Below, in pieces: positions 14,407 through 21,712 of a stretch of DNA of 23,147 nt; within the stretch, counting starts at the first letter, position 1; each line of letters opens with the position of its first letter. The position numbers and the translations under genes were made by a program. Origin of the DNA: SYFI01 sp046095485. Lineage in GTDB: Bacteria; Actinomycetota; Thermoleophilia; Miltoncostaeales; Miltoncostaeaceae. The notes beneath the pieces were generated by a model, which did no database searches, was not told the DNA's origin, and was given only the letters and a program-made list of their open reading frames with translations. Location: the NCBI GenBank assembly GCA_046095485.1, contig JBJTJN010000032.1, forward strand, positions 1-23,147, written 5' to 3'.

Positions 14407-14834
14407 GCACGCAGTACCTGCTCGACAACTCCGCGTGGGCGCGGCTGTGGCATCCGGCGCTGCCCGAGGATCGGCGCGCCGAGCTCGCCGCCGCGATCAC
14501 CGAGCGCCGAGTGCATGCCTGCCTGCCCTTCCTGCTCGAGGCCGGCTACTCCGCGCGGAGCACCGACGACTACGCCGAGCTCAGGCGCGCCCTCGGCGGC
14601 CTTCCCTTCGCAGCCATCGAGCAACCGACCGAGGATCGGGCCGTCGAGTTGCAGGGCGAGCTGGTGCAGACCGGCCATCACCGCCTGCCCCCCGTGGACG
14701 TGCTCATCGCGGCGATCGCGGAACGACACGGGCTCACCGTGCTGCACTGCGACAAGGACTTCGACGTGATTCGCGACAAGACCTCAGCCGTCATGAACGC
14801 GGAGTGGCTGGCCCCGGCCGCCACGTTCTCCTGA
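14403..14834 (+). CDS. PIN-domain ribonuclease toxin (VapC family)
   Basis: A 143-residue PIN-domain protein. Acidic residues expected to bind Mg2+ are in place: Asp8 in YLLDNSAW, Glu46 in FLLEAGYS, Asp99 in LPPVDVLIAAIAERHG, and Asp117 in LHCDKDFDVI. VapC toxins cleave tRNA or rRNA and stop translation until antitoxin is resupplied. GTG 14403 overlaps the antitoxin stop (GTGA), the normal order for vapBC. The pair sits between purD and purB, breaking the pur cluster without destroying either neighbour. Composition resembles the host genes, so arrival is not obviously recent. Confidence 0.88.
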   Translation: MSTQYLLDNSAWARLWHPALPEDRRAELAAAITERRVHACLPFLLEAGYSARSTDDYAELRRALGGLPFAAIEQPTEDRAVELQGELVQTGHHRLPPVDVLIAAIAERHGLTVLHCDKDFDVIRDKTSAVMNAEWLAPAATFS

Positions 14835-14837
14835 GGC

Positions 14838-14857
14838 GGGGTTCGACGGGGAACCCC
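14838..14857 (+). terminator. Stem-loop after vapC
   Basis: GGGGTTC (14838-14844) and GAACCCC (14851-14857) form a perfect 7-bp stem with a 6-base loop just after the toxin stop. Its right arm overlaps the first two bases of the shared purB promoter element. No T-run. Confidence 0.4.
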
Positions 14858-14871
14858 ATTGGTAGGGTGGC
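14856..14871 (+). promoter_or_regulatory. Shared pur promoter element CCATTGGTAGGGTGGC, copy 2 (purB)
   Basis: Identical over 16 bases to the purD element. TAGGGT is at 14863-14868, so transcription should begin near 14875 and leave a short leader of about 24 bases before the purB ATG, unlike purD where the start codon itself is at the expected start point. Confidence 0.5.
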
Positions 14872-14898
14872 CACCGTCTCCGCTACCCGATTGGACGC

Positions 14899-16194
14899 AT
14901 GATCCCGAGGTATTCGCGGCCCGAGATGGCCGCCATCTGGACCGACGAGGCCAAGCTGCAGCGCTGGCTCGACGTGGAACTCGCGGTGTGCCGCGCGTGG
15001 GCGCGCCGGGGGGTCATTCCCGCAGAGGACCTGGCCGAGATCGAGGCCAAGGCCGCCTTCAGCGTGGAGCGCACGCTGGAGATCGAGAAGACCACCAACC
15101 ACGACGTGGTGGCGTTCCTCACCAACGTCAACGAGAACATCGGCCCGGCGTCGCGGTGGATCCACTACGGCATGACCAGCAGCGACGTGCTGGACACCGG
15201 CCTGGCGCTGGCCATGGTGCAGAGCGGGCGGATCATCGTGGAGGGGCAGGCGGCGCTCACCCAGGCGCTGAAGGCCCGGGCGCTCGAGCACCGCGACACC
15301 CTGTGCGTGGGGCGCACCCACGGCGTGCACGCGGAACCCACCACGTTCGGGCTGCGGCTGGCGGGCTTCGCGCTGGAGAGCCGGCGCAACGAGGATCGCC
15401 TGCGGCAGGCGCACGAGCAGATCGCCTTCGGCAAGTTGAGCGGCGCGGTGGGCACCTACGCCATGCTCGAGCCCGGGGTGGAGGCCGAGGTGATGCTCGA
15501 ACTGGGACTGCAGTGCGAGCCCGTGGCCACGCAGGTGATCCCGCGCGACCGCCACGCCGAGGTGGTGGCCGCCATGGCCATCGCCGCCAGTGGGCTGGAG
15601 CGCCTGGCCGTGGAGATCCGCCACCTGCAGCGCACCGAGGTGCGCGAGGCCGAGGAGGCCTTCGGCAAGGGGCAGAAGGGCTCGTCGGCCATGCCGCACA
15701 AGCGCAACCCCATCACGGCCGAGCGCATCACGGGCCTTGCCCGCGTGATCCGCGCCAACTCGCTGCCGGCCATGGAGGATGTCGCCCTCTGGCACGAGCG
15801 CGACATCTCGCACTCGTCGGTGGAGCGGGTGATCCTCCCCGACTCCTACACCCTGCTCGACTACCTGCTGGCCACCAGCACCAGGCTGATCGACGGGCTG
15901 GTGATCAGGCCCGACCGCATGCAGCAGGTGCTCGATTCAAGCTACGGCCTGGTGTTCAGCCAGCGCGTGCTGCTGGGGCTGGTGGAGGAGGGCCTCACGC
16001 GCGAAGAGGCCTACGCCGCGGTGCAGCGCAACGCCATGACCGCCTGGGACACCGGGCAGTCGCTGAAGGACCTGCTCGCAGCCGACCCGGACGTGCAGGG
16101 CAAGATCGACCCGTCGCGGCTCGACGCCATGTTCGACCCGTCGCACCACCTGCGGCACGTGGACGAGGTGTTCGAGAGGGTCGAGGCGCTGTGA
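14899..16194 (+). CDS. purB: Adenylosuccinate lyase
   Basis: A 431-residue PurB of the shorter, Bacillus/Thermotoga-like type. It removes fumarate from SAICAR in the IMP pathway and from adenylosuccinate in AMP synthesis. The N-terminus MIPRYSRPEMAAIW is typical. The three conserved regions of the fumarase/aspartase superfamily are present: TTNHDVVAF, with H90 and the GMTSSDVLDTG block nearby (91-101); GRTHGVHAEPTTFG (138-151); and the flexible catalytic loop GSSAMPHKRNP (261-271) with Ser262. It is the first gene of a run in which purB, purC, purS, purQ, purL and purF all overlap by about four bases. Confidence 0.96.
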   Translation: MIPRYSRPEMAAIWTDEAKLQRWLDVELAVCRAWARRGVIPAEDLAEIEAKAAFSVERTLEIEKTTNHDVVAFLTNVNENIGPASRWIHYGMTSSDVLDTGLALAMVQSGRIIVEGQAALTQALKARALEHRDTLCVGRTHGVHAEPTTFGLRLAGFALESRRNEDRLRQAHEQIAFGKLSGAVGTYAMLEPGVEAEVMLELGLQCEPVATQVIPRDRHAEVVAAMAIAASGLERLAVEIRHLQRTEVREAEEAFGKGQKGSSAMPHKRNPITAERITGLARVIRANSLPAMEDVALWHERDISHSSVERVILPDSYTLLDYLLATSTRLIDGLVIRPDRMQQVLDSSYGLVFSQRVLLGLVEEGLTREEAYAAVQRNAMTAWDTGQSLKDLLAADPDVQGKIDPSRLDAMFDPSHHLRHVDEVFERVEAL

Positions 16195-17114
16195 GCCTGA
16201 TCCTGCGGGGCAAGGTGCGCGAGGTACACGACGTCGGCGACAGCCGGCTGGTGATGGTGACCAGCGACCGCATCAGCGCCTACGACGTGGTTATCCCGAC
16301 GCAGATCCCCGGCAAGGGGCAGGTGCTCACCGGGCTCAGCGTGCACTGGTTCGCACGCATGGCCGACCTGGTGCCCAACCACCTGCTGGGCTGGCGGCTC
16401 AGCGACATGCCCGAGGCGTTCCGCAAGAAGGAGTACGCCGGGCGCGTGATGCTCGTGCAGGCGCTCGACATGCTGCCGGTGGAGTGCGTGATGCGGGGAT
16501 ACCTCATCGGCAGCGGCTGGCGCGATTATGAGCAGACCGGATCGACCAGCGGCGTGGCCCTGCCCCCGGGCCTGAAGCAGGCCGACCGGCTGCCCGAGCC
16601 CATCTTCACCCCGGCGTCCAAGGCCGAGGTGGGCGACCACGACGAGAACATCACCATGGCCGATGTGGTGGCCGCGGTGGGCCCCGACCTGGCCGCCGAG
16701 ATGGAGCGGGTGTCGATCGCGGTGTACGAGCGCGCGGCGGCGGACTGCGCCAAGGCCGGGATCATCCTGGCCGATACGAAGTTCGAGGTTGGGCTGTCGC
16801 GCGGCGACGTGTCTGGCACCGGAACGGTGCCTGACACGGGGGTTCGGGCCGCGCTCACCCTCGGCGATGAGGTGTGCACCCCCGACTCCTCGCGCTTCTG
16901 GCCCGCCGACACCTGGCGGCCCGGCACGTCTCCCCCCTCGTTCGACAAGCAGTACCTTCGCGACTGGCTCGACGCCAGCGGGTGGGATCACTCGCCGCCC
17001 GGGCCCGAGTTGCCGCCAGATGTGGTGGCCGGCACGCGCGAGAGGTACGTGGAGGCATACGAGCGCATCACCGGTCGCTCGTTCGATGAATGGCTCAAGG
17101 AGGCCGCTGAATGA
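16191..17114 (+). CDS. purC: SAICAR synthetase with an inserted hairpin-encoded segment
   Basis: A 307-residue PurC, which joins aspartate to CAIR with ATP. The family core is clear: GKVREVHDVGD (4-14), TSDRISAYDVVIP, ECVMRGYLIGSGW, PEPIFTPASKAEVGDHDENI, ILADTKFEVG, DEVCTPDSSRFWPAD and PSFDKQYLRDWL. Between ADTKFEVG and LTLGDEV the family normally has a short turn of about six residues. Here there are about 20, and the extra part (VSGTGTVPDT, residues 207-216) is encoded by a palindrome related to the one between purF and purM. The frame is kept, and the catalytic residues on both sides are intact, so the enzyme is probably active. GTG 16191 overlaps the purB stop, and the TGA overlaps purS by four bases. 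Confidence 0.95.
   Translation: MSLILRGKVREVHDVGDSRLVMVTSDRISAYDVVIPTQIPGKGQVLTGLSVHWFARMADLVPNHLLGWRLSDMPEAFRKKEYAGRVMLVQALDMLPVECVMRGYLIGSGWRDYEQTGSTSGVALPPGLKQADRLPEPIFTPASKAEVGDHDENITMADVVAAVGPDLAAEMERVSIAVYERAAADCAKAGIILADTKFEVGLSRGDVSGTGTVPDTGVRAALTLGDEVCTPDSSRFWPADTWRPGTSPPSFDKQYLRDWLDASGWDHSPPGPELPPDVVAGTRERYVEAYERITGRSFDEWLKEAAE
16808..16838. repeat. REP-like palindrome inside purC
   Basis: A 31-base hairpin: 13-base arms (16808-16820 and 16826-16838) around GGAAC, with a single T/T mismatch. Its right arm GGTGCCTGACAC shares GTGCCTGACAC with the right arm of the purF-purM palindrome. It is read in frame as VSGTGTVPDT. The repeat-unit interpretation is inferred from the two related copies. 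Confidence 0.7.
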
Positions 17115-17347
17115 CCCTGGTCGTCGTCACCGTCATGCCGAAGAAGGGCGTGCTCGATCCCCAGGGGCAGGCGGTGCAGGGCGCGCTGTCGCACATGGGG
17201 TTCGCGGGCGTGAGCGACGTGCGCGTGGGCAAGCGCATCGAGCTCGAGATAGCGGGCGACGACCCGGCCGGGCAGGCCACGAAGATGTGCGAGGACCTGC
17301 TGGCCAACAACCTCATCGAGGACTACTCGGTGGAGGTGCCGGGTTGA
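17111..17347 (+). CDS. purS: FGAM synthase subunit PurS
   Basis: A 78-residue PurS, the small bridging subunit of the three-part FGAM synthase found in Gram-positive bacteria and archaea. It runs VVVTVMPKKGVLDPQGQAVQ (4-23), then an LSHMGF segment, VSDVRVGKRIELEI (35-48), and a C-terminal helix-strand with CEDLLANNLIEDYSVEV. PurS dimers help bring together PurQ and small PurL. The ATG overlaps the purC stop (ATGA), and the TGA overlaps the purQ start. Confidence 0.95.
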   Translation: MTLVVVTVMPKKGVLDPQGQAVQGALSHMGFAGVSDVRVGKRIELEIAGDDPAGQATKMCEDLLANNLIEDYSVEVPG

Positions 17348-17988
17348 GCGCACCCCGCGTGGCGGTGCTGAGGTTCCCGGGCACGCTCGACCACGAAAGC
17401 GCCGCGCGGGCCGTGCAGGGCGCGGGCGCCGAGGCGGTGCTCACCCACCACGAAGACAGGGCCCTGCCCGACGGCACGGTGGCCGTGGTGATACCCGGCG
17501 GGTTCAGCTACGGCGACCACCTGCGCCCCGGGGCGCTGGCCAGCCGCACGCCCATCATGGGCGCGGTGAAGGCCCACGCGGCGGGCGGCGGCAAGGTGCT
17601 GGGCATCTGCAACGGCTTCCAGATCCTCTGCGAGAGCGGCCTGCTGCCCGGCGTGCTCCGCCCCAACGCATCGCTCAGCTTCATCTGCCGGCAGGCCGAT
17701 CTTGAGGTTGCCGACGCGGGCACTCCGTGGACCGGCGGGCGCGCCGAGGGCGAGGTGCTGTCGATCCCCTTCAAGCACCACGACGGCGCGTGGTTCGGCG
17801 ACCCGGGCAGCACGCGCGTGGTGCTGCGCTACCGGGGCGACAACCCCAACGGCAGCATCGACAAGATCGCGGGCATCACCAACCTGGCGGGCAACGTGAT
17901 GGGGCTCATGCCCCACCCCGAGGAGGCCCAGGACCCCCTGCTGGGCTCCGTGGACGGGCGCGTGCTGTTCGCCGCGCTGGTCGCATGA
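17344..17988 (+). CDS. purQ: FGAM synthase glutaminase subunit PurQ
   Basis: A 214-residue class I glutamine amidotransferase that supplies ammonia to PurL. The catalytic triad is visible: Cys89 in LGICNGFQIL, and His191 and Glu193 in MPHPEE. FPGTLDHESA near the N-terminus and GGFSYGDHLRPGALA (52-66) are PurQ-specific. The start is a TTG at 17344 overlapping the purS stop (TTGA). It is chosen because GGAGG (17332-17336) lies 7 bases upstream and the family N-terminus follows; a GTG at 17359 is too far in. Its TGA overlaps the purL ATG. Confidence 0.94.
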   Translation: MSAPRVAVLRFPGTLDHESAARAVQGAGAEAVLTHHEDRALPDGTVAVVIPGGFSYGDHLRPGALASRTPIMGAVKAHAAGGGKVLGICNGFQILCESGLLPGVLRPNASLSFICRQADLEVADAGTPWTGGRAEGEVLSIPFKHHDGAWFGDPGSTRVVLRYRGDNPNGSIDKIAGITNLAGNVMGLMPHPEEAQDPLLGSVDGRVLFAALVA

Positions 17989-20186
17989 GCCCCACCATGG
18001 GCGACACCGGCACGCCGCTCTTCGAGGAGCTCGGCCTGCTGCCCAGCGAGTACGACCGGGTCGTGGAGCTGATGGGTCGCGAGCCCACCGACCCCGAGCT
18101 GGTGATGTTCAGCCTCATGTGGAGCGAGCACTGCTCCTACAAGCACAGCAAGCCGCTGCTCAAGGGATTCCCCACCACCGGCCCGCGCGTGGTGATGGGC
18201 CCGGGCGAGAACGCCGGGGCGGTGGACGTGGGCGACGGCCTGGCCATCGTGTTCAAGGTGGAGAGCCACAACCACCCGAGCGCGGTGGAGCCCTTCCAGG
18301 GTGCCGCCACCGGCGTGGGCGGAATCGTGCGCGACATCATCGCCGTGGGCGCCAAGCCCATCGCGCTGCTCGACTCGCTCAGGTTCGGCACGCTCGACTC
18401 CGCCCGGTCGAGGTTCCTCTTCCGCCGCGCGGTGGAGGGCATCGGCCACTACGGCAACTGCATCGGAATCCCCAACGTGGGCGGCGAGGTGCAGTTTGAC
18501 GATCGCTACGAGGACTCGTGCCTGGTCAACGCCATGTGCGTCGGCGTGGTGCCGCATGACCAGATCCTCAGCTGCGCGGCCCGGGGAATCGGCAACCGGC
18601 TGGTGCTGATCGGCAACCGCACCGGGCGCGACGGCATCGGCGGCGCCAGCGTGCTGGCCAGCGCCGAGCTGGGTGACGACGACGCCGACAAGCGCCCCAG
18701 CGTGCAGGTGGGCGACCCCTTCCCCGAGCGCAAGCTCATGGACCTCTGCCAGGCGCTGAACGACGCCGACCTGCTGGTGGCGCTTCAGGACCTGGGCGCG
18801 GCGGGGCTCACCAGCGCAGCCGGCGAGATGGCCAGCCGCGGTGGCGTGGGCCTTGCGATCGACCTCGACCGCGTGCCGCTTCGCGAGCAGGGCCTGGCCC
18901 CGGGCGAGGTGCTGGTGAGCGAGAGCCAGGAGCGCATGCTGGCCATCGTGGAGCCCGCGAAGATGGACGCCGTGGTGCAGATGGCCCGGCGCCACGAGCT
19001 GGACGCCACCGACATCGGCGAGGTCACGGGCACCGGGGAGCTCGAGGCGCTCTGGCGCGGCGAAGAGGTGGTGAGGATCCCCTCGCTGTACCTCACCGAC
19101 GACGTGCCGTTCTACGACGTGCCGCGCGACCCGGCGCCGGCGCCCGCGCCGATCGACCTGGCCACCGTGCCCGAGCCCGACGACCTTGCCGCGGCGTGGC
19201 TGGCGCTGATGGCCGACCCCAACATCGCGAGCAAGCGCTGGGTGTTCCAGCAGTACGACCAGCTGGTGGGGGCCAACACCATGCGGCGCCCGGGTGGCGA
19301 TGCGGGCGTGGTGAGGATCCCCGGCACAGGTCGCGCCATCGCGGTCACCCTCGACTGCGCCGAGTGGCACACCGAGCTGCAGCCCTATGAGGGCGGCATG
19401 GCGTCGGTGCTCGAGGCCGCGCGCAACGTGGCCTGCACGGGGGCGGTGCCCATCGCCGCAACCGACTGCCTGAATTACGCCAACCCCGAGAAGGGCGGCA
19501 CGGGGTGGCGACTGGCCGAGAGCATCCGCGGCATGGCCGACGCGCTCATCGCCATCGATGCCCCCATCGTGAGCGGCAACGTTTCGCTCTACAACGAGAG
19601 CCCGCGCGGGCCCATCTACCCCACGCCGGTCGTCGGCATCGTCGGCCTGCTCGACGACGCATCCACCAGCATGGGGAGTGCGTTCGCCGAGGATGGCGAC
19701 GCGGTGCTGCTGATCGGATACGGCGAGCCCCGGGTGGACGCCAGCCGCTATCTGGGCCGGTGCGATGGCCTGCCGCCCGCGCCCGAGCCGGCGACCGACG
19801 CCGCGCTGCTTCGCCTGCTGGCCGAATGCGCACGGCAGCGCCTGCTGCGCGGTGCCCACGACGTGAGCGAGGGCGGCCTGGCCGTGGCGGTGGCCGAGAG
19901 CGCCATCGCCGGCGGCATCGGGGCCACGGTGCAGGTGCACGCCGGGCGCCGCGCGGATGAGGCCCTGTTCGGGGAGGGCGGCGGCCGCGTGGTGGCCTCG
20001 TGCGACCCGGCCAACGTGCGCACCATCACGGCCCTGGCCACAGGCGGGGTGACAGTCACCGTCATCGGCACGGTGGGCGGCGATGAGGTTTCGGTGGAGG
20101 CCGGAGGTTCCACGGCACGGGTGTCGCTTCATGATCTGGCCGAGGTGTGGGAAGGTTCGATACCAGCCGCCCTGGAGGCAGCGTGA
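17985..20186 (+). CDS. purL: FGAM synthase large subunit (small-type PurL)
   Basis: A 733-residue PurL of the short type that works with PurS and PurQ; it makes FGAM from FGAR with ATP and ammonia. Family blocks include ELVMFSLMWSEHCSYKHSKP (38-57), VFKVESHNHPSAVEPFQGAA (89-108), GVGGIVRDIIAVGAKPIALLD, FPERKLMDLCQAL, QDLGAAGLTSAAGEMASRGG, the second-half NYANPEKGGTGWRLAES, and HDVSEGGLAVAVAESA. ATG 17985 overlaps the purQ stop; a second ATG at 17997 is possible. The stop overlaps the purF GTG by four bases (GTGA). Confidence 0.96.
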   Translation: MSPTMGDTGTPLFEELGLLPSEYDRVVELMGREPTDPELVMFSLMWSEHCSYKHSKPLLKGFPTTGPRVVMGPGENAGAVDVGDGLAIVFKVESHNHPSAVEPFQGAATGVGGIVRDIIAVGAKPIALLDSLRFGTLDSARSRFLFRRAVEGIGHYGNCIGIPNVGGEVQFDDRYEDSCLVNAMCVGVVPHDQILSCAARGIGNRLVLIGNRTGRDGIGGASVLASAELGDDDADKRPSVQVGDPFPERKLMDLCQALNDADLLVALQDLGAAGLTSAAGEMASRGGVGLAIDLDRVPLREQGLAPGEVLVSESQERMLAIVEPAKMDAVVQMARRHELDATDIGEVTGTGELEALWRGEEVVRIPSLYLTDDVPFYDVPRDPAPAPAPIDLATVPEPDDLAAAWLALMADPNIASKRWVFQQYDQLVGANTMRRPGGDAGVVRIPGTGRAIAVTLDCAEWHTELQPYEGGMASVLEAARNVACTGAVPIAATDCLNYANPEKGGTGWRLAESIRGMADALIAIDAPIVSGNVSLYNESPRGPIYPTPVVGIVGLLDDASTSMGSAFAEDGDAVLLIGYGEPRVDASRYLGRCDGLPPAPEPATDAALLRLLAECARQRLLRGAHDVSEGGLAVAVAESAIAGGIGATVQVHAGRRADEALFGEGGGRVVASCDPANVRTITALATGGVTVTVIGTVGGDEVSVEAGGSTARVSLHDLAEVWEGSIPAALEAA

Positions 20187-21607
20187 CCCGGCTCGAGGAC
20201 CCCATGGACGGGGACCACCCCAACGAGGAGTGCGGAGTGTTCGGCGTTGTCGCGCCGGACCGCGACGTGGCACGCATCACCTTCTTCGGCCTGCACGCGC
20301 TGCAGCACCGGGGGCAGGAGAGCGCCGGCATCGCCGTGAGCGATGGCGAGCACGTGATGGTGCAGCGCGAGCTGGGCCTGGTGTCGTCGGTGTTCGATGA
20401 GCCCTCGCTTCGCAGCCTGGTGGGCCACAGCGCCATCGGCCACGTGCGGTACTCCACCACCGGCAAGAACAAGTGGGACAACGCCCAGCCCGTGGCCCTG
20501 CCGCGCGGCGACGGCCTGGTGGCCCTGGGCCACAACGGCAACCTCACCAACAGCGACGCCCTGCGCCGGCGCGTGGAGGACATGGGGCACGAGCTTCGCG
20601 CCACCACCGACAGCGAGCTCATCACCGCCCTGCTGGCGCATGAGCCCGGCAGCCTGCTCGACGCGGTGTGCAACGTGATGCCCCTGCTGCAGGGCGCGTA
20701 TTCGATCGTGGCGCTCACCGAGGACGAGCTGGTGGCGTTCCGCGACCCCAACGGCGTGCGGCCGCTGGTGATCGGCAAGCTCGACGGCGGCTGGGTGGTG
20801 GCCAGCGAGACCTGCGCGCTCGACCAGGTGGGTGCGGAGTTCGAGCGCGAGGTGGCGTCGGGCGAGGCCGTGCGCATCACGGCCGAGGGCACCGAGAGCC
20901 GCCAGGCCATGCCGGCCACCACGCGCAGCCTGTGCATCTTCGAGGCCATCTACTTCGCGCGGCCCGACTCGATCCTCGACGACACCGCCGTGTGGCAGCT
21001 GCGCCACGACATGGGCACCCAGCTCGCCCGCGAGAGCGTGCCCAGGGCCGACCTGGTGGTGGGCCTGCCCGACTCCGGCACCCCGGCCGCCATCGGCTTC
21101 GCCAAGGAGAGCGGCATCCCGTTCTCGGAGGCCGTGGTGAGGAACCGCTACGTGGGCCGGTCGTTCATCCAGCCCGACCAGGAACTTCGCGCCAACGGCG
21201 TGAAGCTGAAGTTCAACCCGCTGGTGAGCGTGATCGAGGGCAAGCGCCTGGTGGTGGTGGACGACAGCATCGTGCGCGGCACCACCACGCGCCGCACCGT
21301 GCAGATGCTGAAGGACGCCGGCGCCGCCGAGGTTCACCTGCGCATCTCGAGCCCGCCCATCACCTGGCCGTGCTTCTACGGAATCGACATGGCCGACCGC
21401 GATGAGCTGATCGCGGTGGGCCAGACCGAGGCCGAGATCGCCGCGGCCGTGGGCGCCGACTCGCTGCACTACCTCACGCTCGAGGGCCTGCAGCGCGCCG
21501 TGGGCCGGCCGGCCGACGCCTACTGCCGCGCCTGCTTCACGGGCGAGTACCCCATCCCCGTGCCCGATGCGTCGGGCAAGGAGAGGTTCGAGGCCGCAGC
21601 GCGCTGA
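20183..21607 (+). CDS. purF: Amidophosphoribosyltransferase (Fe-S type)
   Basis: A 474-residue PurF, first committed step: PRPP plus glutamine gives phosphoribosylamine. The catalytic cysteine is Cys17 in EECGVFGV, so a propeptide of 16 residues must be removed, as in the Bacillus enzyme. Four further cysteines (251, 397, 448, 451) match the [4Fe-4S] ligands of that type, with CRAC near the C-terminus. RGQESAGI, HNGNLTN and the PRPP loop VVVDDSIVRGTTTRR (357-371) are present. GTG 20183 has GGAGG at 20174-20178. An ATG at 20204 would leave a shorter propeptide and cannot be excluded. It is the last gene before the large palindrome. Confidence 0.95.
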   Translation: MTRLEDPMDGDHPNEECGVFGVVAPDRDVARITFFGLHALQHRGQESAGIAVSDGEHVMVQRELGLVSSVFDEPSLRSLVGHSAIGHVRYSTTGKNKWDNAQPVALPRGDGLVALGHNGNLTNSDALRRRVEDMGHELRATTDSELITALLAHEPGSLLDAVCNVMPLLQGAYSIVALTEDELVAFRDPNGVRPLVIGKLDGGWVVASETCALDQVGAEFEREVASGEAVRITAEGTESRQAMPATTRSLCIFEAIYFARPDSILDDTAVWQLRHDMGTQLARESVPRADLVVGLPDSGTPAAIGFAKESGIPFSEAVVRNRYVGRSFIQPDQELRANGVKLKFNPLVSVIEGKRLVVVDDSIVRGTTTRRTVQMLKDAGAAEVHLRISSPPITWPCFYGIDMADRDELIAVGQTEAEIAAAVGADSLHYLTLEGLQRAVGRPADAYCRACFTGEYPIPVPDASGKERFEAAAR

Positions 21608-21609
21608 GC

Positions 21610-21680
21610 ACCCCGGTGTCAAGCACTTAACCGAGCCGTGCGTCTTCCGTGCGCCTCGGTTAAGTGCCTGACACCGGGGT
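21610..21680. repeat. Long palindrome between purF and purM
   Basis: Arms of 26 bases (21610-21635 and 21655-21680) pair at 25 positions, with one A/C mismatch at 21622/21668, around a 19-base loop that itself holds two CCGTGCG direct repeats. It fills most of the 105 bases between purF and purM. Without a T-run it is not a classic terminator, though such a stable hairpin could stop or stabilise transcripts. Its half-site GTGCCTGACAC also occurs in the palindrome inside purC. Confidence 0.85.
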
Positions 21681-21700
21681 TTGGCGCCGCACTCACCCGG

Positions 21701-21706
21701 TAGCCT
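21701..21706 (+). promoter_or_regulatory. Putative purM -10 hexamer TAGCCT
   Basis: TAGCCT ends 6 bases before the purM GTG. This suggests a leaderless purM-purN transcript starting just past the palindrome. CCTCC follows the hexamer, but no Shine-Dalgarno is seen. Confidence 0.45.
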
Positions 21707-21712
21707 CCTCCC

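Noticed and set aside
16191..17114. purC broken by the palindrome
   Set aside because: The frame is continuous, and all catalytic blocks on both sides are intact, so it is not a pseudogene.
17829..20273. 814-codon open frame on the minus strand, antisense to purL
   Set aside because: High GC leaves the complementary frame open. The translation is rich in His, Gly, Ala and Arg with no recognisable domain, and purL on the plus strand is unambiguous.
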